Origin: Nissolia schottii
Taxonomy: Eukaryota; Streptophyta; Magnoliopsida; Fabales; Fabaceae
Reading direction: 5' to 3'
Length of the DNA stretch: 64,000 nucleotides
Assembly: GCA_003254905.1 (NCBI GenBank)
Contig: QANU01074831.1
Coordinates: forward strand, 324,853-388,852
The notes below the pieces were generated by a model, which was not told the DNA's origin, searched no databases, and saw only the letters and a program-made list of their open reading frames with translations. Made by a program: the position numbers and the translations under genes. Numbering within the stretch: the stretch's first letter is position 1; every line of letters starts with the position of its first letter. Of the stretch, positions 35,701-48,060 are shown piece after piece.

Positions 35701-36409
35701 AATCACCGTAACTCTCTAAGGTTAGGAGAAAAAGCTCACTCACAAAAGATTAGTTTGTGCTTTTTTTTTAAAAACAGAACCGCGTTTAAAATGTTTTACC
35801 AAACCCCTTATTGATTTGAATAACCATCACTTACTCGGCTACCGAATATCTCAAAGCACATATTACAGGCACCTACCTACCTGCTAGCAGCATATAATAT
35901 ATTTTCAAAATTGCAACAACATATAAACGAGTCACCAGTAGGCACCTACGAGACTAAAAAGCTCACTACCAAAAATAAAAAAAAGTGAGTTCGCTTGTGA
36001 GCATAGAAACCGACAAAAGCAGAATAAGCAGAGCAAAAGAGAACATGGTGTGACCAGAAAACATTAAAGCACCACGAACACACACACACACACACGAAAT
36101 AAACGGTACCAAAAGTGGCATCATGCAAATACAAGACCCACAACCACAAGTAGTTCTGAGACAACCATAAAAAAAAGGTCCCCTTAGCAGACAGAAAGGA
36201 ATAGAGAGATATAACAAAAAAAAAACAAATAAATAATAAAAAGAAAGATTCTTGTTGGGAATTGAGGTGTGTTAATAATAAGACTTTGAGAGGGAGGCAA
36301 AGCAAAAGCAAAGAGGGGAGAAATTAACCTGTTGAATGTGATCAGTGGTGACGTTGTTGTGGTAGTAGGATCCCATCATGGGCTGCATCTGCATCAGGTG
36401 CTGCTGCAT
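32771..36409 (-). CDS. GIF1: GRF-interacting factor 1 / ANGUSTIFOLIA3 transcription coactivator
   Basis: Read on the - strand, the four exons are 36329-36409, 34644-34720, 33742-33826 and 32771-33145. They are in phase and give about 205 aa, close to Arabidopsis GIF1 (about 210 aa). The start is MQQHLMQMQPMMGSYYHNN. The SSXT/SNH domain spans exons 1-3, including YLDENKSLILKIVESQNSGK, LSECAENQSRLQRNLMYLA and AIADSQPQP. Exon 4 encodes a Gln-rich stretch (six consecutive Gln at 99-104 and more QQQQ blocks), then a Gly-rich tail ending ETLYLKPANDGN. GIF proteins bind growth-regulating factors (GRFs) through the SNH domain, recruit SWI/SNF remodelers and promote cell proliferation in leaves. Introns are about 1.6 kb, 0.8 kb and 0.6 kb. 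The last intron holds a MITE. Confidence 0.95.
33276..33495. mobile_element. Tourist-like MITE in the last intron of GIF1
   Basis: The left end ggtagcgtttggtttctatc and the inverted right end (ggtagcattcggttcttgtc) form about 22-bp TIRs. The flanking trinucleotide tat is repeated on both sides. The 220-bp body has no coding capacity. The short TSD and the GTTTGGTT-type end suggest PIF/Harbinger (Tourist). Confidence 0.8.
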
Positions 36410-36830
36410 TTTCCTCTCTCTCTTTTTTTTCTTTTCTTTTCTTTTCTTCTCACGCTGGTATCTCTGTGTATGTGTGACTCACCGGGAGAGAGTGCAACTT
36501 GAAAGAGAAAGAAAAAGAGAAAGAGAACCCTCTGTTTCTTTATAGCTCTGTTCCCACTTTTCCCCCCTCCTACTACACAAGAAGAGAAAAATGAAAAGAT
36601 ATTATTATAAGGAGAGAAAAAGATTGAAGATTGGTTTGGGGCGAGGGGGAGACCTTAGTTGTTTTTTTGGCTGTTTCTTCTCTCTGTCCAGTAGGGTCCA
36701 CTTCCCGCCCTCCTCCTCTCTATCTAGAACTGCGTGTTGTTTTCTTTCTCTCTCTCTCTGTGTGCAAATTGATGGTCACGTGATAGAGGGGGGGGAGAGA
36801 GAGAGAGAGAATCAACTTCATAAATAATAA
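36410..36830 (-). promoter_or_regulatory. GIF1 5' leader and promoter with GA/CT tracts
   Basis: On the - strand a TATA box, ctataaag (36538-36545), lies about 130 bp upstream of the ATG. The leader between them is a long GA-rich tract (ctctctctttttt on the + strand). Farther upstream, a ctctctctctctgtgtg run (36750-36766) and a gagagagagagagaga run (36796-36811) lie in inverted orientation. They could form a hairpin or serve as GAGA-type sites. GA-rich leaders are common in plant growth regulators. Confidence 0.6.
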
Positions 36831-37039
36831 AATATATGGAGAATGCTCTTATTTGTCTTTAATTTATTGGTGCTAATGTTAATTTTTCAATGAAAATAAT
36901 AATTCCTTTAGTCTTTGAACATTTTTAAATGTTATCTTTTTGAGGTAATGAGAATAATGTTTAAAATGTTCCATGGTCAATTGATGGATTTTTTATTATC
37001 AAAGAACTAAGGTGAGCGGTGCTAAAAGTTAAGAGACTG

Positions 37040-37390
37040 ATCAAGACATTCACTCTTTTATTTATATATATATATATATAACAATTAGTATGTATAAGAA
37101 AAATGTTTGAGATAACTAATTTATCAATCTACTTATTAACGTATCTACTTCTATGAATAACACTTCTTATTTTATTCCTAAAAATGTCAAAATATTATTC
37201 CTAAAAATGAGTAGATTAATAAGAGGTTGACTAGTTAGATCTCTCAAACATTATTGATTATATAAATGGCAATGATATGTTCATAGTAATCTCATATAAA
37301 TCCTCTTACAATTATTTCAAAAATAAGTATAATTAATGTTTTGAAATTTTTTAACATAATCAATAGTTACTTTATTTGACATATACAAAA
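37040..37390. other. AT-rich spacer, no gene seen
   Basis: A short (TA)n run lies at about 37063-37080. A partial foldback (taatttatcaatctacttatt against agtagattaataagagg) spans about 37117-37225. No frame is present. Confidence 0.4.
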
Positions 37391-37689
37391 AAAAAGAGTG
37401 TTGACCGGGTACACCAAATTAGTTGTCATCGTACTGCCATTTACACAAATTATACAGAGTGGAACCCATTAATTATTTTGTAACTGTTCCACTCTTTCTT
37501 CGTACCCACACGCATACACAATGCGTGTACCACACCCTTGATCAAACCGTTCACACTCTCTTACTCACTTTCTCACTCACGCTGCATATTATTCATTTAG
37601 ACTGATTTTCACTCAAATAACAGTCTCTCACCAAACTCTTCTAAAAAATTCCTACTATACAAAATTTTACACTCTTACACACAACCTTT

Positions 37690-38380
37690 TACAAGCTCAT
37701 ACACAAACATTTTTACTAGGAATGCATAAACTTTTGCAAAAAAAATACACAAACTTGCACTCTTGGATACACAAACTTCTAAAGCAATATGCACAAACTT
37801 TAAAACAATAAATTCAAACCTTTAGAGAAATCACACACAAACTTTTAAACGCTCATGTATAAACTTTTTCAAAAAACCACGCACAAATTTTTACAAACTC
37901 ATACACAAACGTTTAACTAGGAATGCACAAACTTTTACGAGAAGAATGCACAAACTTTTACTCTACCATACACAAATTGTTGAAACAACATGCACAAACT
38001 TTTGCAAAAAGGAATGCACAAACTCTTACTCCAACATATACAAACTTTTAAAACAACATACACAAACTTTTAAAACAATAGACCCAAACCTTTTTAGAAA
38101 TCCAACACAAACTTTTACACTCTCATGCACAAAATTTTTAATAAACCGCACACAAACTTTTGCAAACTCTTATTAAAACATTTAACTGGGAATGCACAAA
38201 CTTTTACTCTAGCATGCACAAATTTCTAAAACAATATGCACGGACTTTTGAAATAATAAACCTCAACCTTTCATAAATCACACAAATTTTTACACTCCCA
38301 AGCACAAACATTTTAAAACATAACACACAAATTTTTACAAACTTATGCACACACATTTAATCAATTATATTTCCAATTGT
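37690..38380. repeat. Interspersed array of TGCACAAACTTTT with higher-order units
   Basis: The word (tg/ta)cacaaactttt recurs more than twenty times with 12-25 nt spacers. A higher-order unit starts with ctaggaatgca or ctgggaatgca at about 37718, 37916 and 38186, so the spacing is about 200 and 270 bp. Read on the - strand it is the same motif as in the arrays at 41.4-41.9 and 51.4-51.9 kb. It does not code for protein. Confidence 0.85.
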
Positions 38381-38399
38381 GCAACCTAATCAAATCTCA

Positions 38400-39340
38400 T
38401 CAGCTCCCAAAGTTTCCCTAATCCTAATTTAATAAATTCTACAATCGTCAAGATCTATCAATTTAGAATTAATCCTAACCAACAACATGCAATCGCTTAT
38501 TATTAATTAGGAGTGAAAAAAGTTATAAATTATCATGAAGTATAGAACCTCCAATTAATACTAATTCTAGAATTATTGCATGCAAAATATTATGAAACTA
38601 CTCCTCCATGGGTGGAGGATAAAAAATCATGTGATAAATTAATTAAATAAAAACATATCTGAAAATAATAAAGAACCTAAATGAGAAATAAATGAAAGAA
38701 ATGAGTCGAACACGAAAGAACTCGAATGCAATCGCGAGAGCTCCAACAATCTTCGAACAAAAAGAAACTATCTAAGCATCACTAACAACGACCTATGATG
38801 TTGCAAAAATAAAGAAAAATTGAACGAAAACCAATATAAGAGGCAGAGTATGAAGTTGTGTGAAGTTTTGTCAAGTTGTGTTTCACCCTATGTCTATTTA
38901 TAACTCCCTTGGTTCAAGAAAGTAGGGTTTCAGGTCTCTAGCAGTAGAAATCACTATCAGACACACGTTGCAACGCCTTGGACACGATACAGTGACACAG
39001 GCATTATTGGGCGCTGCAGGGCCTCATACGCGATCCAGCGCCTTGGTGGTAAGTGGGCGCTCCAGGTCACTTTTGAAAGTTGTCCCCTCCTTTCTGCACT
39101 CTATTCTTTCTTCCTTAGCTCTTTTTTCGTCACTTCTTGCACCAACACTCGATTACCTATGATTCTAACAACTCAAACACAAGATGTTAAACGCATAGGT
39201 TACTCGAGACATTTAAATCATTCAAAAGTGGTGTTTAAACTGAAGATTTCTCAATTATGCACAAAAGATGATAATATGCAAAACATACTAATTAATCATC
39301 AAAATTACATATTTTTAAGATGCAATGTTCAACTATAAAA
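38400..39340. other. Non-coding region with a GC-richer patch (38960-39070)
   Basis: The patch contains gggcgctgcagggcc and gcgatccagcgcc words, resembling fragments of plant gypsy-type LTRs. No paired LTR, primer site or frame was seen. Confidence 0.25.
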
Positions 39341-39347
39341 TACTAAA

Positions 39348-40190
39348 ATGTGGGATAAAATCTCCCTGTCAATGACTAATGGTGGATCCAGCCTTCCCGC
39401 TAGTGCAGTGGCAAAGACTTCCTACACTTGGAAGAGCTTGGTTTGTGCTCTTAATTCCCTCCCCGATGGCTTTTCCTTTAGCATGGGGAATGGTTCTTTG
39501 TCCGTTTGGTATGAAGACTGGTTTGGTGGGGGATTGCTGCCAATCAGTTCCTTATGTGCACATCATAGAGGTCTCATAGATTGGCATTAATGTTTTCGCG
39601 ATATCCTTCATAGAGGTCTCCGCCATCATAGAGGTCTCATAGATTCTCCCTCTTGTCCGCGGTGTAATGCTATCTTTGAGGATATTTACAATCGATTCTG
39701 TACATAGAAATGTGTGTCACTGGTGAGAAGATTGGTTCAGATGCGGTGCTTTCCCATACTAGCTGGGAGTTGCCAGTTGATGGATTCATTAATGGTAACA
39801 TCGACTCTAGTGAGATATTGCATCATTGTATCATTTGGGGCTCAACGAACAATTGAGTTTGATGGAGCTTAATGTTACTATTGCCGAGTTAATGGCTATC
39901 AAGGAAGGCTTGTCCTTTTCTTGGAATATGGGTTGGACATAGGTAATTTGTGAATTAGATGTGTAGCTACTGTGAGGTTTGTTTCTTGTCCCCCACCGAA
40001 TCTGTTCTCCCAAGTGATTAATTGTGATTAGGATGTGTGTCGATTAGAGGGATTCTGCGTACAGCAAACCAGTGTGCTGACATGTTAGCTAAGCTTTGGC
40101 TCGAGGACTGACCAGGATTACATCACTTGGATTCCTCCTCCTCTTGAGATATTGGCTCTTCTTAGTAAAGAATTCATGACCTGATAATTT
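39348..40190 (+). pseudogene. LINE (L1-type) pol C-terminal remnant with RNase H traces
   Basis: The first frame (39348-39590) contains YTWKSLVCALNSLPDGFSFS followed by MGNGSLSVWYEDWF. This is the segment between reverse transcriptase and the zinc region in plant LINEs. After several stops and shifts, an RNase-H-like piece appears (VTIAELMAIKEGLSFSW, about 39870-39925), then ANQCADMLAKLW (about 40065-40100). The order and strand are consistent with one decayed LINE. The zinc-region exon equivalent and most of pol are missing. Confidence 0.7.
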
Positions 40191-40859
40191 TTCTTTTTGT
40201 TTCTTTGTTTCCTCTGCCAAGAGAAGAGTAATGCTATATTTTCTTACAAGTTTTTCTACAAAATCTTCTACAAATCATTACACTTAGATGATTTTGTTAA
40301 CAATGAGAAAAAAGAAAAATGGTGGCTTTGGGTATTTCTCTTGGTTAGATCTAAAGAAAAAAATAAGGAAGAAAGAAAAAGGGTATAGGGCAAGAGTGAA
40401 TCATCTCAATTAGATTTATTGTCATGCAAGGTCAAAATGTGATCTATCATCATTAATTTACTTGTTGCTTATGTTATGTAGTGTTCTCATATATTGAATT
40501 CATGGTTAATGATTATACTTGATCTCATATGACACAAAATCCAATTGAGAAAATTGTGTAAGAAAAAGAAAAACAGTTTTATCCACCTTTAGATAGAAAA
40601 CTAGAGAACAATATTATTTTTATTTGAAAAGACTGTATTATCCATATTTATTTCTTTGCCCTTTAATTAATTTAAGAATTAAAATGTTATTTAATAAGAT
40701 ATTATTTTCTATCTTGATTTTTTCTTCATCTAAGTAATACGAGAAAAAATATTTCATCTCTTTTTTCTTTCTTTTCTCTTATTTTTTCTTGTGATCCAAG
40801 GTAAGAGTAAAAATATTTTGTTATCTGAGATACGCTAGGTTGGTAGGTAAAAATAGAGT

Positions 40860-41212
40860 TATACATAACAGTCCCGCTACACGTACACCACATTATGATA
40901 CACCATACATATGTCCGTACTCATATATGGTGGGACCCCATAAAATAACCATCCAACGTCAAACGCATTCCCACTATTACTCACGCACGCGTCACTACAC
41001 GCAAAACTCAAACGTTCGCGCTTCCCACTTTCTTGCGAGAAAAATAGGATTGCAAACCGTTCGTTTCTCATTTCATCACTTCTGCAAACTCATTCTTCTA
41101 TTTTCTCTCTTTACTCTCGTCACTTTCATCTCTCATCGCTCTCCATCGTGCTCTCTGAACAAGTTTTACCAAACGCAAACGAAGACCACACACCAAAACC
41201 AACAATGGTGAG
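40860..41212 (+). other. Left end and captured 5' gene leader of a large composite element
   Basis: The left terminal sequence (cgtacaccacattatgatac) is followed by GC-richer DNA and a typical plant 5' UTR: pyrimidine-rich, then aaaaccaacaATG at 41205-41207, immediately followed by a donor (GTGAGTAC). Only the ATG would be coding in this exon. The pattern of a gene's leader, start codon and first intron without the rest of the gene resembles transduplicated fragments in Pack-MULEs or Helitrons. The parent gene is not recognisable. Confidence 0.45.
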
Positions 41213-41372
41213 TACTCGAAATGAGTTCACTCTTTAGTTTCTGTACCGTTGGATTAGGGTTCGTTGGTCGATTTGCTATCCTTCTATCTTTCTTCTAGTT
41301 TTATTCGAATGTATGTCGTTTAAGAACGATTTCAAAGCGATCTTTGTTTTTGGAGAACGTTAGTGAGTCATT

Positions 41373-41890
41373 TGTGTATAAAGTTTGTGCACGGATATGT
41401 ATAATGTTTGTGCATTATTGATACTAAAGCTTGTGCACTCTGTGTATGAGTTGCGTGCATCCCACGTTTAGACTATTCTGACTTCTTATCTCTAAAGTTT
41501 GTGCATCTTTGTGTATTATGTTTGTGCATTGTATTTGGCAAAGTTTGTGCACCCTATTGTGTAAATTTTGTGCATGAGTTTGCCATTTAAATCGGTTGCT
41601 GCAATGTTTGTGCACTTTTATTTGTATAGTTAATGAAATCTTTTTTATTAAAATCTAAAGTTTGTGCATACCATCAGATAAAGTTAGTGCACTTTTATTT
41701 GTAATGTTTGTGCATCATTTTGGCTAAAAGGCTCTTGCTGTAAAATGTTTATGCTTATTCTATTCACATGTGTGTGTAATGTTTGTGCACCATGAGCGTA
41801 AATTTTGCGCATTTGTCATGTAATGTTTGTGCACTCTTGCTCGTATAGTTTGTCACTCTTTTTAATTAAAAGCTTTTGAATTAAATTGTT
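41373..41890 (+). repeat. TTTGTGCA motif array, left part
   Basis: About fifteen copies of aatgtttgtgca or aaagtttgtgca (the two variants roughly alternate) occur with 15-40 nt spacers of unrelated sequence. The array is interrupted at 41891-41895 (gttta) by the LTR retrotransposon and resumes at 51355. Confidence 0.9.
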
Positions 41891-41895
41891 GTTTA

Positions 41896-43754
41896 TGATG
41901 GTTTTGTGTGGCTTAGAGAAGGGGGGTTGAATCTAAGCAAGGGTTTTTTAAAAAATTATGTTCCTTTGAAATTTGTCTCCTAAAATTTCAAGAGATATCT
42001 TCTAGTTTTCTGGGAGACAAGTTTTCAAAAAAAACTTAATTTCTCAAAAATAAAAACTGAATAAAATTAAGAGCAGAATATGTAAAAGATATAAGGGAAA
42101 GAAAATCCACACAGAGATTTATACTGGTTCGATTCCTTAACGGGAATCTACGTCCAGTTCTTCAAACGCCAAAATCAATTTTCTTTAACACCAAATTCAA
42201 GTACAAAGACAAAACAATAATTCTCTTCACTCAGGAATTTTTCAAACCAAAACAGAAACTTGAAGCAAACTCTTTCTCTCAAGCTCTCTGTTTCTCACCA
42301 AAACAATTCTCAAAAATATTTTCCAAACAATGAAGACACTCAACAATTTCAAAACAAGGTGTAGACCAAAATAATCAGAGATTGAAAGGTAGGTAAAACT
42401 CTTGGGAGAAAATATCACGAATGGCTTTTTGGCTCTGGTGCCTTAATCTTCAAAGTGATCATTGGTCACTTATTTATACTCGATTCTTGAAGCTTCAAGA
42501 CCATCTTCTTTATTTTTGCCATGATTCCTTCTTCCCATGATTTGTGCTCTTTCTTCATTTGTCTTGAATTAGCTCAATTTTTGTTGATGCCTCCTCAAAG
42601 AAATTTAACATATGTGCTATGCTTTCTTTCTCTTGACCGTTGTGAGTGAAGCTTGCATCCATCACGTTTTTCTTTCTTGTTTGTGAGGAGAGCTTTTCTT
42701 GTTCCATGATTTTTTTCTTTCCACTTTCTTGCATCCAGACCATATTGCAAGGAGAGCCTTTTTGTACCTTGATTTTTGCTTTCCAATAATGTGTCCATCA
42801 CGTTTATTTTCAAGCTCCTGTAGCCGTTGGAAGCTCACCTCTTTATTTCATGATTTTCCACTTTGCTGAGCTTCACGTGATTAGCCTTCCTGCGTGACTC
42901 TCTCTTTCTTTTATTAAAGAATTGTTTATTTCCTAATATTTTGTATCCAGACGGTTTGCAAGGAGAGCTCCTTTGTACCATGACATTTGCTTTCCTATTT
43001 TTTATTGTATCAATCACGTCCATTCTTCCCTTTTGGTGTACCACTTCACGTGATTCTTTCTTTTTTTGTCAAAGAAGAATTGCTTTTTTTTTATCTCTTT
43101 GTCCTATTCTCCATTTATGGCTATATCATAACCTTTTTTGTATGGGAAATAGAGCTGTCCTTGATAGCTTGTTTGCATACTCTTCAATCTTTGTTGCTTT
43201 TTCTAATCCTTTATTTTATTTCTCTTTCCAGCAGCCTTCCATACGTCCCTTTCCTTCTTTTCAAAATAAAATATTCCTTTTTCTTCACTTCCTTTAAATT
43301 ATGCTGATGCACTTTTGCTGCAACACGTTTTCATTAATTGCCTTCAATTAGAATCCTGAGCATGTGGTTGCTCTTTTACTTTAGCATCAAGGCATATATA
43401 TATAAATATATATTCTTCCCTTTCAAGGCTCCTTTCTTTCCTATTTCAAACATAATTTTCCTTTTCTTTCTTTTATTCATGCTTTCCTTTCCAATGCTTC
43501 CAATGCGTTTATTTCTCCTGTGTCATTTTCTCAATTTAAAATTTGCTAACACATTTTCAGTTTCTGTCCGAAATTTTTGCTGTCCATAGTCCCTTCCTTT
43601 CTTTATTTTTCTTGAGATATTACAAATGCTAACTTGGGACAAGAGGAGATAATATTGCTAATTAATTTAATTTATCCTGAAACACTAGCACACATATTAA
43701 AATGTTCACACAATGTTTGTCATCATTAATTTTATTTTATTAATTTAATCAACA
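41896..43754 (-). repeat. 3' LTR of the Sirevirus-like element (left copy)
   Basis: It aligns along its whole length with 49492-51354, with scattered substitutions and small indels. It contains cttcacgtga words (about 42869 and 43045), i.e. CACGTG palindromes of the kind noted in Sirevirus LTRs. The hydrophobic open frames inside are low-complexity artefacts. Confidence 0.93.
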
Positions 43755-44290
43755 ATCTCCCCCTTGATGACAAACATTTTAGAGAAATTTGAAAGGACTT
43801 CAAACATACCTCTTTTGGCTAATTTTCTCCCCCTTAATGTGAGCTCCCCCTTAATATAAGCTTTCTAGTGTATCCAGAATCGTTGACTTCACCAATCACC
43901 AAGCTTGGGCTGAGTTAGTTTCTAAACAAATTCTGGATCTAAAACAATATTAATTCTGAAACACTAACACACACATTAAAAGGTTCATATCATGTTTGTC
44001 ATCATATTTTGACTTTACAAATTGAATCAACAATCTCCCCCTTGATGACAAACATACACAATATAATCAAAGCATGAATCAAGGTTTCAGATATACCTTT
44101 TAGAGTTAGTGTCTCCCTCTTAATATTGACTCCCCTTGAATTTGGGCTTCTCAAATGTGTCCTTAATTGCATACTTTACTTTACCTTACTGTTTGCTTTG
44201 TCTGAGATGCTTGCTTCTTGTTTATCCTCTTATTTCTATTCTTAAGGTATTAAGGTATTCTTATGGTATTTTCTCCCCCTTTTGTCATCA
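43755..44290 (-). other. Polypurine tract and its tandem relatives
   Basis: The tract abutting the LTR is atctcccccttgatgac on the + strand (43755-43771). Similar tracts occur at about 43826, 43845, 44032 and 44272. Read on the - strand each is AAGGGGGAG-like. The copy at 44032 is also preceded by a second, diverged version of the last 80 bp or so of the LTR. Confidence 0.85.
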
Positions 44291-45443
44291 AGGTATTAGT
44301 GAACCATAAACACATTTGATAGGGAGTTTGTCATGAAATCAAGAGCCAACCTGTAGACCATAAAGAACACAAGCACAAGGAAAGCAAAAGAGACTCCAGA
44401 AGCTGTTATAGTTATATGCATAGTAGTTAGATAGTAGAATTAGTTATAGATAAGGTTCAATGAATACGAGACTCAGAGGTCTTAGCAAAAATATGGGTCA
44501 TGTTTAAATAATGAATTTTTTCTTTCCCCTTTTTTTTTGGTTTGGGAAATTGAACAAGCAAATATTCTGAAGCACAGTTATATCAATCACAAATTAATTC
44601 ACAGATCAATTAGAAAAATTAGTCACAGATAAATTCCCAAAAAAAACTAATCAGAGATTAGATTAAGTGAAAATTAATCACAGATTTAAAAATTTAATCA
44701 TAGATTGTTGCCATAAATAACTCAAATAGGCAAATCAATTCGATTTTAATCAGCATACAGATAAAAAAAAATTTAGCTACAGTTCACATATCATAAAAAT
44801 GGGACTACGTATGAAGTATGGGAAAAAATTTAATTCACATCCCGAATAGATCAATTCTGAAATTAAATTAATCACTAATTAATTATAAGATTAAGAATCA
44901 ATTATAGATTAATTCTAAATTAAAATTCAATCATATATTACTTCCATAAATAGTTTAAGCAGGCAAATCAATTTATAACAGCCAATCAGTCATGAAATTT
45001 ACAGTTTATTTCTAGAATCAAAGAGAATCAATCGCAAATTTGAATCACCGATTAATTCAAGAGTAAAAATCAATCACAGATTATTTATGGATTAATTCTA
45101 AATTGAAATTCAATGATAGATTACTTCCATAAATAGCTTAAATAGGTAAATCAATCAATATGTTCAATCAGTCATAGAATGTACAGTTTATTTCTAGAAT
45201 AAAAAAAGAATTCAATTGAGCCACGGTTCACATCATAGAGTTCCCATTCAAGATGAAACACATTAAGTATGGGTAACAATGTAACAATTATTCATAACAA
45301 AGCCGATGAACATATCATATCAATTTCTTTTGTAAGCATGCAGAGTAGTACTGAAAACGTGCTTAATGTCCAAAATAGTGGATAATGGCCAAAAAAATTG
45401 CAAACCATTTGAATGGTATGGGCCAAAAATTGCATGGGCTGAA

Positions 45444-45482
45444 AACAAAAAATAAATAAATAAATAAATAAATAAATAAATT
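45444..45482. repeat. (AAAT)n microsatellite inside the retrotransposon
   Basis: About nine AAAT units lie in the non-coding internal part of the Sirevirus-like element. Confidence 0.9.
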
Positions 45483-46495
45483 CAGAGTTTCTTGATGGGC
45501 CAAAAACAGGAGCAGTAAAAAATAATGCTCAATAAGAAAAAAAATTCAGATTATAGAACAAACAAAAATAACTAATATAGGTAAAATGAAGTTCTAAAAT
45601 CGCTACAGCTACTACTATGTATGAAGGCACATATAAGTGAAATCACAAGCAAAGGGTAAATATATGAACATGCTTCCTAATATTGATATTATCATACTTA
45701 TCTTATATATATGCATACAAGGGAAAACACATCTTCCCTTTTGTTTTTCAATGAGATCATCTCATGATTTTATCTCCTTTGAGAATCAAATGGTTTAAGC
45801 AAGATGTAAATCATGTGATAGACAACAACCACTTGAAGACAATCATAATTGATATAATGAAAGGGGTATAAATCATTGAGTTCAAAAGTGTGTACCTTGC
45901 AATGCATTGTGAATCGCACATAAAGAAGACTAGAGGATATGAAAATGAAGAGTGTGTACCTTTTTCTCTTTAAGAGTGTGATAGAGGATCTTCACAAAAC
46001 GCGTGCTAGCCATGTATGCCACTTGATAGTCATGTTAACCACTTGTTTGTTTTGGTTTGATGTTTTGGAAAATGATCTTCTTAACTTACCACTTAGTTGT
46101 ACTTGTTACTTGTCACAAAATATAGAGCAAGAAGTGGTAGGTTCCATTTTAATTTAAGTCTTTGTCTCCTCCTCCATTTATGCATATTATCAACATATAC
46201 TCACAATCATATAATATGCATATTGTACGAGATCATGCTATATAATTAATCAATACAAGCATAGGCTATGACATATGATGAAATCTTGAGGTCCCCCTTT
46301 CAAAAACAAATTTTTCAATAAATTCTGCCCTAAGATATGTATAGGAAACATATTTTCCTTGAGAGAAAGCATATTAGAAATTCCAATTTTCTTTATCAAA
46401 ACCACTTGTTATTCTTAAGACGACACGTGTCAAGAAATCATAACTATAATACCACATGTTCAGCTTAAAAGAATTGTTGTTTACATAAGGCACAT

Positions 46496-47174
46496 NNNNN
46501 NNNNNNNNNNNNNNNNNNNNNNNNNNNNNNNNNNNNNNNNNNNNNNNNNNNNNNNNNNNNNNNNNNNNNNNNNNNNNNNNNNNNNNNNNNNNNNNNNNNN
46601 NNNNNNNNNNNNNNNNNNNNNNNNNNNNNNNNNNNNNNNNNNNNNNNNNNNNNNNNNNNNNNNNNNNNNNNNNNNNNNNNNNNNNNNNNNNNNNNNNNNN
46701 NNNNNNNNNNNNNNNNNNNNNNNNNNNNNNNNNNNNNNNNNNNNNNNNNNNNNNNNNNNNNNNNNNNNNNNNNNNNNNNNNNNNNNNNNNNNNNNNNNNN
46801 NNNNNNNNNNNNNNNNNNNNNNNNNNNNNNNNNNNNNNNNNNNNNNNNNNNNNNNNNNNNNNNNNNNNNNNNNNNNNNNNNNNNNNNNNNNNNNNNNNNN
46901 NNNNNNNNNNNNNNNNNNNNNNNNNNNNNNNNNNNNNNNNNNNNNNNNNNNNNNNNNNNNNNNNNNNNNNNNNNNNNNNNNNNNNNNNNNNNNNNNNNNN
47001 NNNNNNNNNNNNNNNNNNNNNNNNNNNNNNNNNNNNNNNNNNNNNNNNNNNNNNNNNNNNNNNNNNNNNNNNNNNNNNNNNNNNNNNNNNNNNNNNNNNN
47101 NNNNNNNNNNNNNNNNNNNNNNNNNNNNNNNNNNNNNNNNNNNNNNNNNNNNNNNNNNNNNNNNNNNNNNNNNN
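46496..47174. other. Assembly gap (N run, 679 positions)
   Basis: Unknown bases within the internal region of the LTR element. Any coding content here cannot be judged, and the true gap length may differ. Confidence 0.99.
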
Positions 47175-48060
47175 GATTTTCAATTTGTTATGTGAAAAGG
47201 TTGCACATAGTTTTCCTTGAATTTATGATATTCCCAAAAGATGATATGTAAGATAGAAATAGAGATAAGCATAGTAGAGGCAAAGTAATTTAACAAATTC
47301 CTTTACATTTTATCTTTTCCATTTAGGCATTGTTAAAACATGATAAATATTCATCTTGATCAAGGGAAAAGGATATGCATAACCTGAAAAATTACATGAT
47401 GCAATTACAGATATTCGGGCTTTTAAAAGCCATCAAACAAAGAGATCATATGCATCGTAAACTATTCAAATTCAAGTTCTAAGATATTGTCCAACGAATA
47501 ATCAATGTTCAGATATATAAGGATTAGGGATTAATGCACATAGTATTAAAGGATAAGAGAGTTAGAAATGATATCACCAAAGGTGTGCTTCTTGTAGTTG
47601 TATCCATCTTGGAGTTGTATTGATTGTTCAAGGCTTTAAGCTCCCAATCTCCCTTTAACAGCTTAGTTCTGTGGTCATTCGAATGCCTCTGCATTCTAGC
47701 ATAATTTTGGTTTCCTCTTTGCCTTCAAACAAAATTTCTTAACCCATTGATTTTTTTTTTATAAGTCTTCAATTGGTGTATGGAGATATTGAATTCTCAT
47801 ATAATGAAATATCTACGAAACAGAGAAATTTTCTTAGGTATCCAAGAGTCTTGGATCCTTTGAGATTAGTCTTTAAGGATTTTCCCATAAATGTTACAAT
47901 ATGTAATTTGGAACAATAACTTGAATAACCTATATTTATCATATCTCAATTAACATTTTCATGGTCAAGTGACATTGACAATTTGAAACATGATTAGGCA
48001 TGAAATATGACATATAAAATGGTCATAAAAGTGGACATAATCATGTGCTTAGTGATTTGT

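Noticed and set aside
35946..36311. 121-codon hydrophobic - strand frame
   Set aside because: It lies within GIF1 intron 1 and arises from poly-pyrimidine sequence.
41373..41890. CRISPR-like regular repeat/spacer pattern
   Set aside because: Repeats are only 8-12 bp, spacer lengths vary widely, the context is a plant genome, and no cas genes are present.
42941..43589. Hydrophobic Phe/Leu-rich frames inside the LTR
   Set aside because: They come from T-rich LTR DNA. The other LTR has shifted or different versions, so they are not proteins.
46374..47183. 269-codon - strand open frame
   Set aside because: It is created by the N run. The few real codons at its ends show no family signal.
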